DNA of 64,000 bases from Lactobacillaceae bacterium (GCA_902834055.1 CADFHB010000002.1:1-64000), one strand, 5' to 3'; positions 8,656 through 16,766 are shown, numbered from the stretch's first letter. The notes: a model not told the origin generated them from the sequence alone. A program made the numbers and translations.

Positions 8656-9807
8656 ATGGATAATTCGATTCTAAGTAAGGCATACCAGCAACCCCAAACG
8701 AACATCTTAGCAAGTGTTTGCGCACTGGCGGCTAAGATGGATGATGTAATTGACCTTTCGGTGGGGGACCCTAACTTCACAACCCCCCAGCCGATTATTA
8801 CGGCGGCATTTAAAACGGCACAAGCGGGGATGACCCACTACACTGCAGCAGAGGGCTTGCCTGAACTGCGTCAAGCTATCTGTGATTTCTACCACACAAA
8901 GTACCAACTAGACTTTGGACCTGACCAGGTGCTAGTCACGGTGGGGGCTGAACATGCGCTCTTTATTGCCTTAGAAGCACTCCTTGATCCAGGGGATGAG
9001 GTGATCATCCCAGAGCCGTGCTTCTCGCCGTACCTGGAACAGGTCAAGTTAGCCAACGGGACACCAGTCGTGGTTGACGGCAAGGCCGCTGACGGTTTTA
9101 AGATCGACGCGGGTGAGATTGCCAAAAAGATTACCCCAAAGACTAAGGCCATCATCATCAACACGCCGAATAACCCCTCTGGAAATGTGATGACTAAGGA
9201 AGAAGAAAAGGCCCTCGCCGACTTAGCAGTCAAGCATGACTTGCTAATCTTTAGTGACGAAATCTACTCTGATTACGTCATGCCGGGGAAGCAGTTTACG
9301 CCGCTAGCTAAGTTTGCTCCGGATAATACCGTGATCGTCAGCGGGATGTCAAAGAGTTTTGCCATGACCGGGTGGCGGATTGGCTACTTAGTTGGCCCTG
9401 ACTGGTTGATTCGGGCCGCTAATGACGTTAATGACGCGGTGACCTTCTCCGCACCGACGATGTCACAAGAGGCCGCCTTGTATGGCCTCCAGCACCATGA
9501 TGAGCTAGTGGCCCCGATTGTGGCGACCTTCCAAAAACGGCTTAATTATCTTCAAGAAGAATTGCCCAAAATTAGTTGGCTAGACGTTAGCCCAGTTGAA
9601 GGAAGTATCTATGTTTTTGCGGATATTCGCGCGACCGGACTGAGCTCTGTTGACTTTGCCGACCAACTACTGAAGAAGGCCGGGATCCTGGTAGTACCGG
9701 GACTGGCATTTGGTAAGTGCGGTGAAGGCTTTGTTCGGATTGCCGCTACCCAGCCGCTAGATAAGCTGGAAGCAGCAGTGAACAAGATGAAGAAGTTGAC
9801 GTGGTAA
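8656..9807 (+). CDS. PLP-dependent class I aminotransferase, aromatic/branched-chain type
   Basis: 383-residue fold-type I aminotransferase. The PLP lysine lies in VSGMSKSFAMTGWRIGY, preceded by NTPNNPSGNV and SDEIYSDY, all typical of the aspartate/aromatic aminotransferase I-gamma branch. It should move the amino group of an amino acid to 2-oxoglutarate, giving a 2-oxoacid. ATG 8656 follows GGAGG at 8643-8647. The next gene, a D-2-hydroxyacid dehydrogenase, starts 11 nt after the stop with a shared AAGGAGG, so the two products probably act in sequence: amino acid to oxoacid to hydroxyacid. Exact substrate is not determined; PatA/AraT-type annotation would fit. Confidence 0.85.
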   Translation: MDNSILSKAYQQPQTNILASVCALAAKMDDVIDLSVGDPNFTTPQPIITAAFKTAQAGMTHYTAAEGLPELRQAICDFYHTKYQLDFGPDQVLVTVGAEHALFIALEALLDPGDEVIIPEPCFSPYLEQVKLANGTPVVVDGKAADGFKIDAGEIAKKITPKTKAIIINTPNNPSGNVMTKEEEKALADLAVKHDLLIFSDEIYSDYVMPGKQFTPLAKFAPDNTVIVSGMSKSFAMTGWRIGYLVGPDWLIRAANDVNDAVTFSAPTMSQEAALYGLQHHDELVAPIVATFQKRLNYLQEELPKISWLDVSPVEGSIYVFADIRATGLSSVDFADQLLKKAGILVVPGLAFGKCGEGFVRIAATQPLDKLEAAVNKMKKLTW

Positions 9808-9818
9808 GGAGGATACCT

Positions 9819-10805
9819 ATGAAAATCCTAATGTATGCGGTCCTAGAACCAGAAAAGAAGTATATTAAACAATGGTCCGAACAAACTGGCGTTGAAGTAA
9901 AGTGTGTTGATGAACGGCTGAACGCCCAAACTGTTGACTGGGCGCAAGGTTTTGATGGCATTGATTTCCAGCAGACCCAGCCTCTTGAACCGGTGGTTTA
10001 CCAGAAATTACACGAGTATGGTATCAAGCAGTTGACGGCCCGGATGGTTGGTTATGACATGATTGACTTTGACCTGGCCAAGAAGTATAGCCTGGTGGTA
10101 ACGAATGTCCCAGCCTATTCACCACGGGCAATTGCCGAAATGGGGCTGACCCAGGCGCTCCGCCTGGTTCGGAAACTGGGCTACTACGACCAGCGGATGG
10201 ATAAGTTAGACTTTCGCTGGGCCGGCCTTGAAAGCACCGAAATTTACAACCTCACCGTGGGAATTATTGGGGCTGGCCATATCGGTGGGGCGACGGCGCA
10301 ACTATATTCGGCGTTAGGGGCCAAGGTAATTGCGACCGACCCGATTCGCCGGGTTGAATTGAACCCCTACTTGGAGTATACCGACCAGGAAACCTTACTG
10401 AAGACGGCTGATATTGTGACTGTTCACACGCCATTGAATGAAACTACGACAAATATGTTCAATGGTGCGGCCTTTAAGAAGATGAAGCCCACTGCCTACT
10501 TGATTAACATGGCTCGGGGTGGAATTATTAATGCGGCCGACCTGATTACGGCGCTGCAAAATAAGGAGATCGCCGGTGCTGCACTTGATACGCTGGCTGA
10601 TGAGGGCCAATTCTTTGAAAAGCAGGCGACCCCCGATGAAATTCCTGAAGACTACAAGACACTACGGGCGATGCCGAACGTCTTAATCTCACCACACAGT
10701 GCCTTTTACACCGATACGGCGATGAAGAACATGGTGGCGATGGGCCTAAATGACGTAGTTGCTGTCGTCAAGGGTCAGCGTCCCCAGTTTGAGGTTTTTA
10801 ACTAA
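9819..10805 (+). CDS. D-2-hydroxyacid dehydrogenase (D-lactate dehydrogenase family)
   Basis: 328-residue NAD-dependent enzyme reducing a 2-oxoacid to its D-hydroxyacid. It shows the Rossmann motif GIIGAGHIGG with an acidic residue in ATDP at the end of the next strand (NADH preference), catalytic Arg in NMARGG, Glu in DTLADEG and His in SPHSAF. ATG 9819 is preceded by AAGGAGG that overlaps the aminotransferase stop; an upstream in-frame GTG at 9801 is inside that gene. Pairing with an aminotransferase argues for hydroxyisocaproate or phenyllactate formation rather than bulk lactate. A repeat element begins 19 nt after the stop codon. Confidence 0.87.
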   Translation: MKILMYAVLEPEKKYIKQWSEQTGVEVKCVDERLNAQTVDWAQGFDGIDFQQTQPLEPVVYQKLHEYGIKQLTARMVGYDMIDFDLAKKYSLVVTNVPAYSPRAIAEMGLTQALRLVRKLGYYDQRMDKLDFRWAGLESTEIYNLTVGIIGAGHIGGATAQLYSALGAKVIATDPIRRVELNPYLEYTDQETLLKTADIVTVHTPLNETTTNMFNGAAFKKMKPTAYLINMARGGIINAADLITALQNKEIAGAALDTLADEGQFFEKQATPDEIPEDYKTLRAMPNVLISPHSAFYTDTAMKNMVAMGLNDVVAVVKGQRPQFEVFN

Positions 10806-10823
10806 ATATATGAAATGAAAAGG

Positions 10824-10934
10824 GAGACAGAACTAGCTTGCTGGTTCGCCTTTCGCCGCGCAGCTAGCCTTTAGGAAGTACAAAGAGGGCTCTGGCGTTC
10901 GGAAAATCCGGACGCTAGAGCCCCTTTGTGTACT
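10824..10934 (+). repeat. Extended intergenic repeat, copy A
   Basis: Begins GAGACAGAACTAGCTTG, continues with CTGGTTCG and a GC-rich middle, and ends in a long palindrome (10878-10934, core GGCGTTCGG AAAAT CCGGACGC, outer arms GTACAAAG and CTTTGTGTAC). Related copies occur at 33187-33299, 35515-35605 and 56734-56871. It starts 19 nt after the stop codon of the hydroxyacid dehydrogenase in the same orientation and probably ends transcription between the convergent ldh-type and pnuC genes. Confidence 0.8.
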
Positions 10935-10986
10935 ACACTGTAGTATTTTACTCTTTACGAGGGAGCTATATTACACCCCTTTTAAC

Positions 10987-11739
10987 TTATTCAATCCCCA
11001 TTTTCTCAGCATAGGCTTGTTCGGCTGCACTAAGGCGTTCACGTTCCTTTTGGTTGTACCATGGTGAGATGGTGAAGGCCATGACGTCGTTAATGAGGTA
11101 GATAGAGCTGTTAATTGCCATTGCGAGGGTGGCGGAGCCTTGCCGGTAGGAAATAAACCAGAGGACTAGTTGGGCGATCCCTGAGGCGAGCCACCAAAAA
11201 TATTGGTTGTTGAACCGCAAAAAGCAGATCACGCCAGCTGTTAGACTAATGGAAAAACTGATGGCGTCAATCCAAGGCCGCGGGTCATCGGTTAAGTGAC
11301 CGATCAAGTAACCGGAAAGCAGGTAGACCACCGCTGTGGCAGCCAGGGCCACAAACCAGCTCCGGGCACTGAACTGGCGGATCTTGGATGCCATGTTGAT
11401 GTTCCAGTTGGCTGATAGGAGGACGGGGATGTCCAGGGTAATCATGTAGGCAACTTGCTCACCGATGCTTAGGTAGTTCTTGGCGTTAAAGCCAACGATG
11501 ATAAAGCACAGTGCCGACAAGATGCCGAGGACCCCGTTGACCGACTTAGCAGCGTTGATGGCGAGCACGCAGAGCACGCCCAGGGTGGTTCCGATAAAGG
11601 TAATGACGGTTAGCCAGGTGATCGGCGCACTGGCTAGGGTCATCACCTGACAACCGAAACTAAAGAAGAATAGATAGTAATTTTGTTGTGGCCAGCCCTT
11701 GAGTTGGTGACCAAGAAATTTAAAATAACTGGTTAACAT
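10987..11739 (-). CDS. pnuC: PnuC-type nicotinamide riboside/mononucleotide transporter
   Basis: 250-residue membrane protein with about seven to eight helices, the SWEET-like PnuC fold. The first helical region holds YYLFFFSFGCQV, a middle stretch WNINMASKIRQF matches the conserved W-N motif region, and the sugar/nicotinamide-binding helix reads YFWWLASGIAQLVLWF. It should import an NAD precursor by facilitated diffusion, trapped by cytoplasmic phosphorylation. It is monocistronic on the leftward strand, convergent with the hydroxyacid dehydrogenase. A palindrome and AT-rich repeats lie just upstream (11745-11800) and may regulate it. B-vitamin specificity between NR and NMN, or even thiamine, cannot be fixed. 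Confidence 0.87.
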   Translation of the reverse strand: MLTSYFKFLGHQLKGWPQQNYYLFFFSFGCQVMTLASAPITWLTVITFIGTTLGVLCVLAINAAKSVNGVLGILSALCFIIVGFNAKNYLSIGEQVAYMITLDIPVLLSANWNINMASKIRQFSARSWFVALAATAVVYLLSGYLIGHLTDDPRPWIDAISFSISLTAGVICFLRFNNQYFWWLASGIAQLVLWFISYRQGSATLAMAINSSIYLINDVMAFTISPWYNQKERERLSAAEQAYAEKMGIE

Positions 11740-11772
11740 AATTTGACCCCTATATATAGATTAATAGTGGTC

Positions 11773-11784
11773 TGCAGCGCTGCA
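11773..11784. promoter_or_regulatory. Palindrome upstream of pnuC
   Basis: TGCAGCGCTGCA is a perfect 12-bp palindrome about 35 bp upstream of the pnuC start, flanked by CTATATATAG-like words at 11750-11760 and 11790-11800. It could be a repressor operator or part of an RNA leader; NAD-related riboswitches are known ahead of pnuC in relatives, but I could not match the consensus. Confidence 0.3.
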
Positions 11785-11918
11785 AAACACAATATATAGT
11801 ATTCTACTGACCGGTGGGCCCGATTGCAAGCCTCAAATTAAACCACTGATCGTTCGATCGGTGATCAACGGGGCTGGTTAACCATGATGGTAGCGCTTTG
11901 CTAGTGGTCGCAGTTTTT

Positions 11919-12425
11919 TTAGTTGTCGCCCAGGTCAATTTTAATAATGGTAACCTGATAAGAAGCCTGGGGAGCGTGGACCGTAACGGTTTGACCAGCG
12001 GGCTGGTGGAGGATGGCTTGCCCCAGTGGTGAATCGAAGGAAACCTTTTGTTTTGCCAGGTTGGCTTCTTGCTTGCCCACGATTTGGTAGGTGGTGACGT
12101 CATCGTCGTCTTCAAAACGGAGGGTCACCGTTGTACCAAGGTCAACTTCACTTGCCGAAGTGGGAGCAACAATCTGCGAGTATTGGAGTTGTTTATTTAG
12201 GTAGCGCAACCGACTTTCAAGGTGCCGTAGTTCACGCTTGGCCGTGCTGTACTCAGTATTTTCGGAAAGGTCACCGAGCGCCCGGGCAGCCTTCAGCTGG
12301 TCGATTTTAGCTGGGCGCTGGGCTTGCAGTTGGGCAATTTCTCCTTCAATTTCCCGGTAGCCACTTTTGGTCATCTTCTGAAAGTAGACATGTTTCATTG
12401 CTTCTTGTAGTTTCTTCTTTTGCAT
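11919..12425 (-). CDS. greA: GreA-type transcription elongation factor
   Basis: 168-residue cleavage factor that rescues backtracked RNA polymerase. The N-terminal coiled coil carries the catalytic acidic tip GDLSENTEY within ARALGDLSENTEY, followed by LESRLRYLNKQL and a C-terminal FKBP-like domain with SPLGQAILHQPAGQTV. ATG 12425 has GGGGGT upstream; a second in-frame ATG (MKHVYFQKM) would also give a normal-length protein. It is divergent from the next gene. The short run before MTKSGY is longer than in most GreA proteins, so this may be a second, accessory GreA paralogue. Confidence 0.85.
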   Translation of the reverse strand: MQKKKLQEAMKHVYFQKMTKSGYREIEGEIAQLQAQRPAKIDQLKAARALGDLSENTEYSTAKRELRHLESRLRYLNKQLQYSQIVAPTSASEVDLGTTVTLRFEDDDDVTTYQIVGKQEANLAKQKVSFDSPLGQAILHQPAGQTVTVHAPQASYQVTIIKIDLGDN

Positions 12426-12511
12426 TTGCTGACCCCCATTTAACTCTTTACTTACATAATTATGATATGATAGATAGGAAAATTCAATTTATAACAGAGG
12501 AGTATTCGAGT

Positions 12512-13633
12512 ATGAACGAACAAGAAGGACATATCAAAGAGTTCCTTGCTTCGTCCACGTTTAATCAGCTATCTGCTAACCAGCAAAAGCACGCTCAAGA
12601 TATCTTGAACCGTTTCACTCAGCACATGATGGATGAACAGCACTTGGCCGATACCGCGTGGACACCCCAGGCGGTTAAGGCGGTAATGGTGGGGGAATTT
12701 ATTGCCGACCCAGCCCTAACCAACCAATTTGGTATTGCGGTGGCCCCAGTGCTGAAGGCTTACTTGTCCTATCTAAAGGTTGCCAACCGACCGGAATTGG
12801 TAGCGGCAATTGATGATCAGCGAGCTAACATGAACCACTGTCGAAAGGCCCACCAGACCTGGGCACAATTAAATGGTGACCAGCAGTCAGCATCAACCGC
12901 TAAGTCCGCACCGCAAAATAAAGAATCCCAGGCAGTTACCACCGATAAAGACGAGTCGACTGCGACGGTTAAGCCACTCACCAAGCAGGAATTAGCCGCC
13001 CTTCAGGACCGGTGTGCCCACGCGGTAGTGGTTGAACCCGAATTCCAAAATCAAGAACTCGATGCCGCCGGACAACAATACGTGGTTGCCCAGTTTATTA
13101 AGTTGATGGCCCAGGAATGTAACGAGTATCCAGGCAGCTGGGAATTTCATGACCTCCAACGGGTGCTTGGGATGATGATGCCACTTGATCCTGACATTAC
13201 TCCTAAGCAGATTAAAAACATTGTCCCGACTGCCCAGGCCCTGTTTGACTACCTGAAGCGGACCGACCAGATTGACCTTGCCCAGTACCGGACGGCGTTA
13301 AAGGCAATTGCAAAGATGCAACCATCACAGGACATGCTGGCTAGCCTAAGCCGCCGGGAGCGGGAAACGCAGTTGATGCTTTCCTTTATCCGGAGTAACG
13401 GGGTTGATACTGATGATATTAAGACTGCCGAGAAGTGGATGGACGAGCACCGTCAAGCAGTTGCCGGCTTTATGCGGACGCTATTGAATCCGTGGAGTGA
13501 ATATGAGCGACAGGTTGCTAAGCAGCGGCGTCAGGCTCAACAAGCGGCGCCGGCTGGTTCAGCCAAGCACCGGGTTCCACGCGGGATTAAGTTTAGTCGG
13601 AAGGCCCGGCGTAAAAAGCACCACAAGAAATAA
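12512..13633 (+). CDS. Unknown protein with linker and Arg/Lys-rich tail
   Basis: 373 residues, not recognised. ATG 12512 has AGAGGAG at 12496-12502; the open frame extends 5' but only through the greA promoter region. The protein looks two-lobed: an N-terminal helical part (residues 1-120), a Gln/Ser/Thr/Lys-rich low-complexity linker (about 125-165), a second helical part (170-340) and a very basic tail ending KFSRKARRKKHHKK. No signal peptide or membrane helix is seen. A tail like this could bind nucleic acid or ribosomes. A small acidic protein follows after 14 nt, so the two probably form an operon. Confidence 0.75.
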   Translation: MNEQEGHIKEFLASSTFNQLSANQQKHAQDILNRFTQHMMDEQHLADTAWTPQAVKAVMVGEFIADPALTNQFGIAVAPVLKAYLSYLKVANRPELVAAIDDQRANMNHCRKAHQTWAQLNGDQQSASTAKSAPQNKESQAVTTDKDESTATVKPLTKQELAALQDRCAHAVVVEPEFQNQELDAAGQQYVVAQFIKLMAQECNEYPGSWEFHDLQRVLGMMMPLDPDITPKQIKNIVPTAQALFDYLKRTDQIDLAQYRTALKAIAKMQPSQDMLASLSRRERETQLMLSFIRSNGVDTDDIKTAEKWMDEHRQAVAGFMRTLLNPWSEYERQVAKQRRQAQQAAPAGSAKHRVPRGIKFSRKARRKKHHKK

Positions 13634-13647
13634 GGGAGTGCGTACTG

Positions 13648-13974
13648 ATGAGTGTTGAAATACCGCAAAGCATGGACGACGTTGTAATGCAAGTGGCCCA
13701 GCGGAAGCTACACGGCGAAGAAGTTACCGAAGACGCGGTGATTAAAACGGCGGTCCGTGATATTCTCCAAGCCCTGTTTGATGAGGCATTAGAAGGCCAT
13801 TATGACGATGTTAAGTGGTCAGGTGATGACCTCGTTGTGACTGATATTATGGGCCAGCCGGTCGGGACGGTTAGCCCCCAGGGGGAGAATTTTATCAGTG
13901 ACTTTCGCCAAAACGCAGACGCCCTAGTGTTACGTTTAGAGGATGAGACCAGCAAGCTGGTCGGTGGGCGTTAA
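13648..13974 (+). CDS. Small acidic protein of unknown function
   Basis: 108 residues, acidic and without membrane segments; a helical N-terminal half (VVMQVAQRKLHGEEV, then ILQALFDEALEG) is followed by a short beta-rich segment (VVTDIMGQPVGTV) and a helical end. GGGAGTG precedes ATG 13648. It sits 14 nt after the basic-tailed protein and before a strong bidirectional terminator, so the two are likely made together and may interact by charge. No family recognised. Confidence 0.7.
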   Translation: MSVEIPQSMDDVVMQVAQRKLHGEEVTEDAVIKTAVRDILQALFDEALEGHYDDVKWSGDDLVVTDIMGQPVGTVSPQGENFISDFRQNADALVLRLEDETSKLVGGR

Positions 13975-13999
13975 AACACCAAAAATTAGATATTGTACC

Positions 14000-14048
14000 A
14001 AAAAGGTCGCTAGTAGTCGGAAATGATCCGCGTGCTAGCGACCTTTTT
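14000..14048. terminator. Bidirectional terminator
   Basis: AAAAAGGTCGCTAG (14000-14013) and CTAGCGACCTTTTT (14035-14048) pair perfectly over 14 bp, serving the rightward acidic-protein gene and the leftward gene ending at 14055. Confidence 0.9.
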
Positions 14049-14054
14049 AGTCCA

Positions 14055-14279
14055 TTATAGCTTCTTTTTAACTTCATATGGTTGCGAAGCCCGGTGTTCA
14101 GCCGGTAAGGCATCCTTGGCGTAGAAGATTGCGTATTCTTCATCATTAGGTCCCTTGGCGATTACCAGGTCGTCATTATGACGTTCCCGTTTGAAAATTT
14201 GCCCCTTGCGGACAGCTTCATTGTAATCGTGGATGTTGGCAACGGAGTCACCAGGGTTGAAAAAGATTCTTGTTTCCAT
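14055..14279 (-). CDS. Small protein of unknown function
   Basis: 74-residue soluble protein beginning METRIFFNPGDS and ending YEVKKKL. The ATG at 14279 is preceded by AAGGAAGTGATAGG; a longer in-frame start would run into the preceding gene's tail. Composition is mixed and charged, with a probable beta strand VIAKGPNDEEYAIFYAK. It lies 13 nt downstream of the PEBP-family gene on the same strand, so it ends a four-gene leftward run. No family recognised. Confidence 0.65.
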   Translation of the reverse strand: METRIFFNPGDSVANIHDYNEAVRKGQIFKRERHNDDLVIAKGPNDEEYAIFYAKDALPAEHRASQPYEVKKKL

Positions 14280-14292
14280 ACCTATCACTTCC

Positions 14293-14799
14293 TTAAACAC
14301 GACTTGGGAGGGTTGCGGTGGCCTTAGCTAATACGTGGCCCTGGGCAGCATGGTAGAAATCATTGAGCCAGTAGCCATTAGTAAGGGGTAACGTTGAGTC
14401 CAATGCATAGACGGTCAACGTGTAGTCATGGTTCTTATCTGGTGGCTGGGGACCAACGTAGCCCTGGCGGATCCGCTCATCACCGTTCACCAGTGCCCCG
14501 GCATTACTATTGTTTCCCTGAACAAATTGGTCGCCGGCCGCCCGACTAGCATTTTCCGGAATTGCCGTCATTGTTGCTGGAATGTTTGCGGCTAGCCAGT
14601 GGATCCAGGTAAAGCCACAGACAGGTGTTGAATCAAAGTCGATGAAGACTAATGCATAGGACTTAACCCCGGCTGGGGCATTGGTAATTTGAATTGGAAA
14701 CGACCTGGTCGGGTGGTCGGCAAGCATGTCGCTAATGGGGGCATACTTGCCATACTTATCCGGCAACAAGCCGTTTACTAATGGAACAGAAATTCGCAT
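14293..14799 (-). CDS. YbhB/YbcL-type PEBP family protein
   Basis: 168-residue phosphatidylethanolamine-binding-like protein. Conserved pieces are the DHPTRSFPIQ strand, the ligand-site motif FTWIHWLAANIPA, and GYVGPQPPDKNHDYTLTVYALD, all usual for bacterial YbhB/YbcL proteins. The biochemical role of the bacterial family is unsettled. ATG 14799 is preceded by GGAGGAATTGC; an extended frame further 5' is not needed. It follows the tyrosine phosphatase gene on the same strand and is probably co-transcribed with it. Confidence 0.85.
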   Translation of the reverse strand: MRISVPLVNGLLPDKYGKYAPISDMLADHPTRSFPIQITNAPAGVKSYALVFIDFDSTPVCGFTWIHWLAANIPATMTAIPENASRAAGDQFVQGNNSNAGALVNGDERIRQGYVGPQPPDKNHDYTLTVYALDSTLPLTNGYWLNDFYHAAQGHVLAKATATLPSRV

Positions 14800-14836
14800 A
14801 AGCAATTCCTCCTTACACCAATAATTATAACCTTTC

Positions 14837-15634
14837 CTAGTCGAGATATAAACGGCGGAGATCCTGAAGGTCTTTGTTAGTGAGGCCAAGGTAGTCGGTA
14901 AGGTAGTTTTTAGGACTGCCGGCGAGGCGCTTTATAACTTGGCAGGCTCGTTCGAGGTATTCCTGGTGAACCATGATCAGGTCTTGGCGGTTGTTAATCA
15001 CTGCGTTAACGTTGCCTAGTTGGTGGTCACTATTATTCTGAAGGCCCTTTAGCCATTGCTTACGAAAAGTCGCCGTGGCGTCGTTAGTTAATAGGTAGTC
15101 AGCCATAATTGTTTCACGTGGAACACCAAGCGCCGTTAAGATGAGGAATGCACCAAATCCGGTCCGGTCCTTCCCCGCGGTACAGTGGAAGAGGACCGCT
15201 CCCTGGCTGGTAGCTAACAGTAGTCGAAACATTTCTTGGTAAGCGTGTCGAGCGCTTGGTAGTTGGGCAATCTTTTCATAGACCGTTAACATGTGGCGGA
15301 AACCGTTGCCAGCTACCTGCATTTCCTTAGCGATTTCTTGATCACTTCGCGAGGCTTCGGTCTCATCGACATTAAGGACGGGGAGGCCGAAGTAATGTGC
15401 AGTTACTGGTACCCGGTCCGGGGCGGTATTGACTTCCGGCTTAGAACGAAAGTCAATATCAACTTTGACTGGGATCTGGGTTAGGACCCGCTCGTCGCTT
15501 GCACTAAGTTGATTGAGACTACCAGAGCGAATTAGTCGTCCCCACTTGAGGGTGTGCCCGTCGCTCGTCTGGTAGCCACCAAGCTCACGGAAGTTATGCC
15601 CGTTTTTAATTGGTAATAAGCGTTGATTATCCAT
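14837..15634 (-). CDS. Protein-tyrosine phosphatase, Tyr_phosphatase_3 type
   Basis: 265-residue phosphatase with the Cys-X5-Arg loop HCTAGKDRTGFG (Cys near residue 151) and the N-terminal signature NFRELGGY followed by GRLIRSGSL, both typical of the Lp2/LipA-type lactobacillus and listerial family. It may act on phosphotyrosine or phosphoinositides. ATG 15634 overlaps the SGNH gene stop by one base (TGATG) with AAGGAGG 6 nt upstream, so translation is coupled. No signal peptide is visible, so it is probably cytoplasmic. Substrate unknown. Confidence 0.85.
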   Translation of the reverse strand: MDNQRLLPIKNGHNFRELGGYQTSDGHTLKWGRLIRSGSLNQLSASDERVLTQIPVKVDIDFRSKPEVNTAPDRVPVTAHYFGLPVLNVDETEASRSDQEIAKEMQVAGNGFRHMLTVYEKIAQLPSARHAYQEMFRLLLATSQGAVLFHCTAGKDRTGFGAFLILTALGVPRETIMADYLLTNDATATFRKQWLKGLQNNSDHQLGNVNAVINNRQDLIMVHQEYLERACQVIKRLAGSPKNYLTDYLGLTNKDLQDLRRLYLD

Positions 15635-16599
15635 CACCAGGCCTCCTTAGTTATTAGCTTCTTCAACACGTATGCAAGGTGGTGGCCCGCCATCACGGCC
15701 CCCCGCTGGTTCGGGTGGAGCCCGTCGGTGTAGTCATGACACCACCCAGTGGTTTCAATTACTCCAGTACCGTACCGCCGTGCTGTCGTCAGGATCTCGC
15801 TCCGGAACGTTTGACTGAAGGGAACCATCAAGTAGAGGGGACAGTTAGGGAAGGTCGCCTGAACTTGCCCGATGAATTTTTCGTAGGCGGGCTGAAATTC
15901 GGCGGCGGAGAAACGACGGTCATTGACGCCCAGGTTGACCACTGTCAATTGGGGAGCGTTGGGGAACCATTTCGTAGCGGCGTCAATTCGGGGAAGAAAA
16001 TCCGCAGCGACCGGGACCCCACCAGTCCCCGGCCGAAGCACTCCCGCCGCGGAATAGGCGATCCGCACCCCGTCAACCCCGACCTGGTCGCAGGCAAGAC
16101 CGACGTAATTACTTTCGGGGCGGTAGTCGATTGCCGCGTGCTTGCCGCCCACCCAGCAGCCAGCAGTAATTGAGTCACCAATGAAGTTTACTACTGGCCG
16201 TGGTGCTGCCGGCTCGACTTGACCTGTAGAGTGGATGCTGGTAATTGCAAAACCCTGGTTGCCATGCCAAACCTGGTCGAGGTCGGTGTTGCCAGCGCAG
16301 GAAACTTCGACCAAGTGGTGCTGCCGGTCCGGTAGGGAAACGGACAAATGGTGTTGTGTCGCCGGAATGCGGTGCCACGGTCCGTTATCAATCCGCCAGG
16401 CGTATATTTGACTGGCAAAAGCGGGCTGACCATTGTCAAGCACGTCGACTTGTAACTCATTACTACCGTGACTAATAAGCCGAATACTGCTACCGAGATT
16501 AGTTGTGTACAAGCAGTCCTGTTCGTGAACCTGCTTAATTACCCACCGACCAGTCCGCTGGGCGAGGGGGAGAAGTGCTGCTGGTGCATAGCTGGTCAT
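15634..16599 (-). CDS. SGNH/GDSL hydrolase, CE2-like carbohydrate esterase
   Basis: 321-residue esterase. Residues 1-125 look like a beta-sandwich (CE2-type N-terminal domain), followed by the SGNH core: block I NFIGDSITAG (Ser about 143), block III VVNLGVNDRRF and block V TDGLHPNQRG with the Asp-His pair. It probably removes acetyl or other acyl groups from sugars. No signal peptide is seen, which suggests a cytoplasmic substrate. The gene heads a leftward operon and is divergent from galK, sharing an intergenic region with two cre-like boxes; a TAGAAT -10 lies near 16630. The ribosome site is GGAGG. Confidence 0.82.
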   Translation of the reverse strand: MTSYAPAALLPLAQRTGRWVIKQVHEQDCLYTTNLGSSIRLISHGSNELQVDVLDNGQPAFASQIYAWRIDNGPWHRIPATQHHLSVSLPDRQHHLVEVSCAGNTDLDQVWHGNQGFAITSIHSTGQVEPAAPRPVVNFIGDSITAGCWVGGKHAAIDYRPESNYVGLACDQVGVDGVRIAYSAAGVLRPGTGGVPVAADFLPRIDAATKWFPNAPQLTVVNLGVNDRRFSAAEFQPAYEKFIGQVQATFPNCPLYLMVPFSQTFRSEILTTARRYGTGVIETTGWCHDYTDGLHPNQRGAVMAGHHLAYVLKKLITKEAW

Positions 16600-16672
16600 T
16601 TAACCGCCTCCGTTTCTTTCGTTCATTCTACCATTATTTAGCTAACCAGGTGGTAACCGACGGACTAAATTC

Positions 16673-16686
16673 AGAAAGCGCTTACC
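16673..16686. promoter_or_regulatory. cre-like site 1 in the esterase/galK intergenic region
   Basis: AGAAAGCGCTTACC resembles the CcpA cre consensus (TGNAANCGNWNNCA) with mismatches at the first and last positions. It is 32 bp from a second box, about three helical turns. Confidence 0.5.
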
Positions 16687-16704
16687 AAACGATTTAATAA
16701 ATAA

Positions 16705-16718
16705 TGAAAGCGCTTATT
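16705..16718. promoter_or_regulatory. cre-like site 2 overlapping the galK -35
   Basis: TGAAAGCGCTTATT matches cre well apart from its last two bases and touches the TTGACA -35 at 16717, which would let CcpA block the promoter. Confidence 0.65.
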
Positions 16719-16745
16719 GACAAATTAGGTAAATCATATTAAATT
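16717..16745 (+). promoter_or_regulatory. galK promoter
   Basis: Perfect -35 TTGACA at 16717-16722 with a -10 of TAAATT at 16740-16745, 17 bp apart. The GalR-type operator begins 6 bp downstream, covering the expected start site. Confidence 0.65.
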
Positions 16746-16750
16746 ATATT

Positions 16751-16766
16751 TAGTAAAAGTTTACTA
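16751..16766. promoter_or_regulatory. GalR-type operator of galKTR
   Basis: TAGTAAAAGTTTACTA is a near-perfect inverted repeat (one mismatch) of LacI/GalR-family operator type. The same word occurs in reverse complement, with one change, at 35343-35358 before lacS. GalR encoded by the third gene of this operon is the likely ligand. Confidence 0.7.

Noticed and set aside
16174..16475. Several overlapping frames opposite to or out of frame with the SGNH esterase
   Set aside because: They are shadows of a GC-rich coding region with strong third-codon bias; none has a ribosome site or motif.
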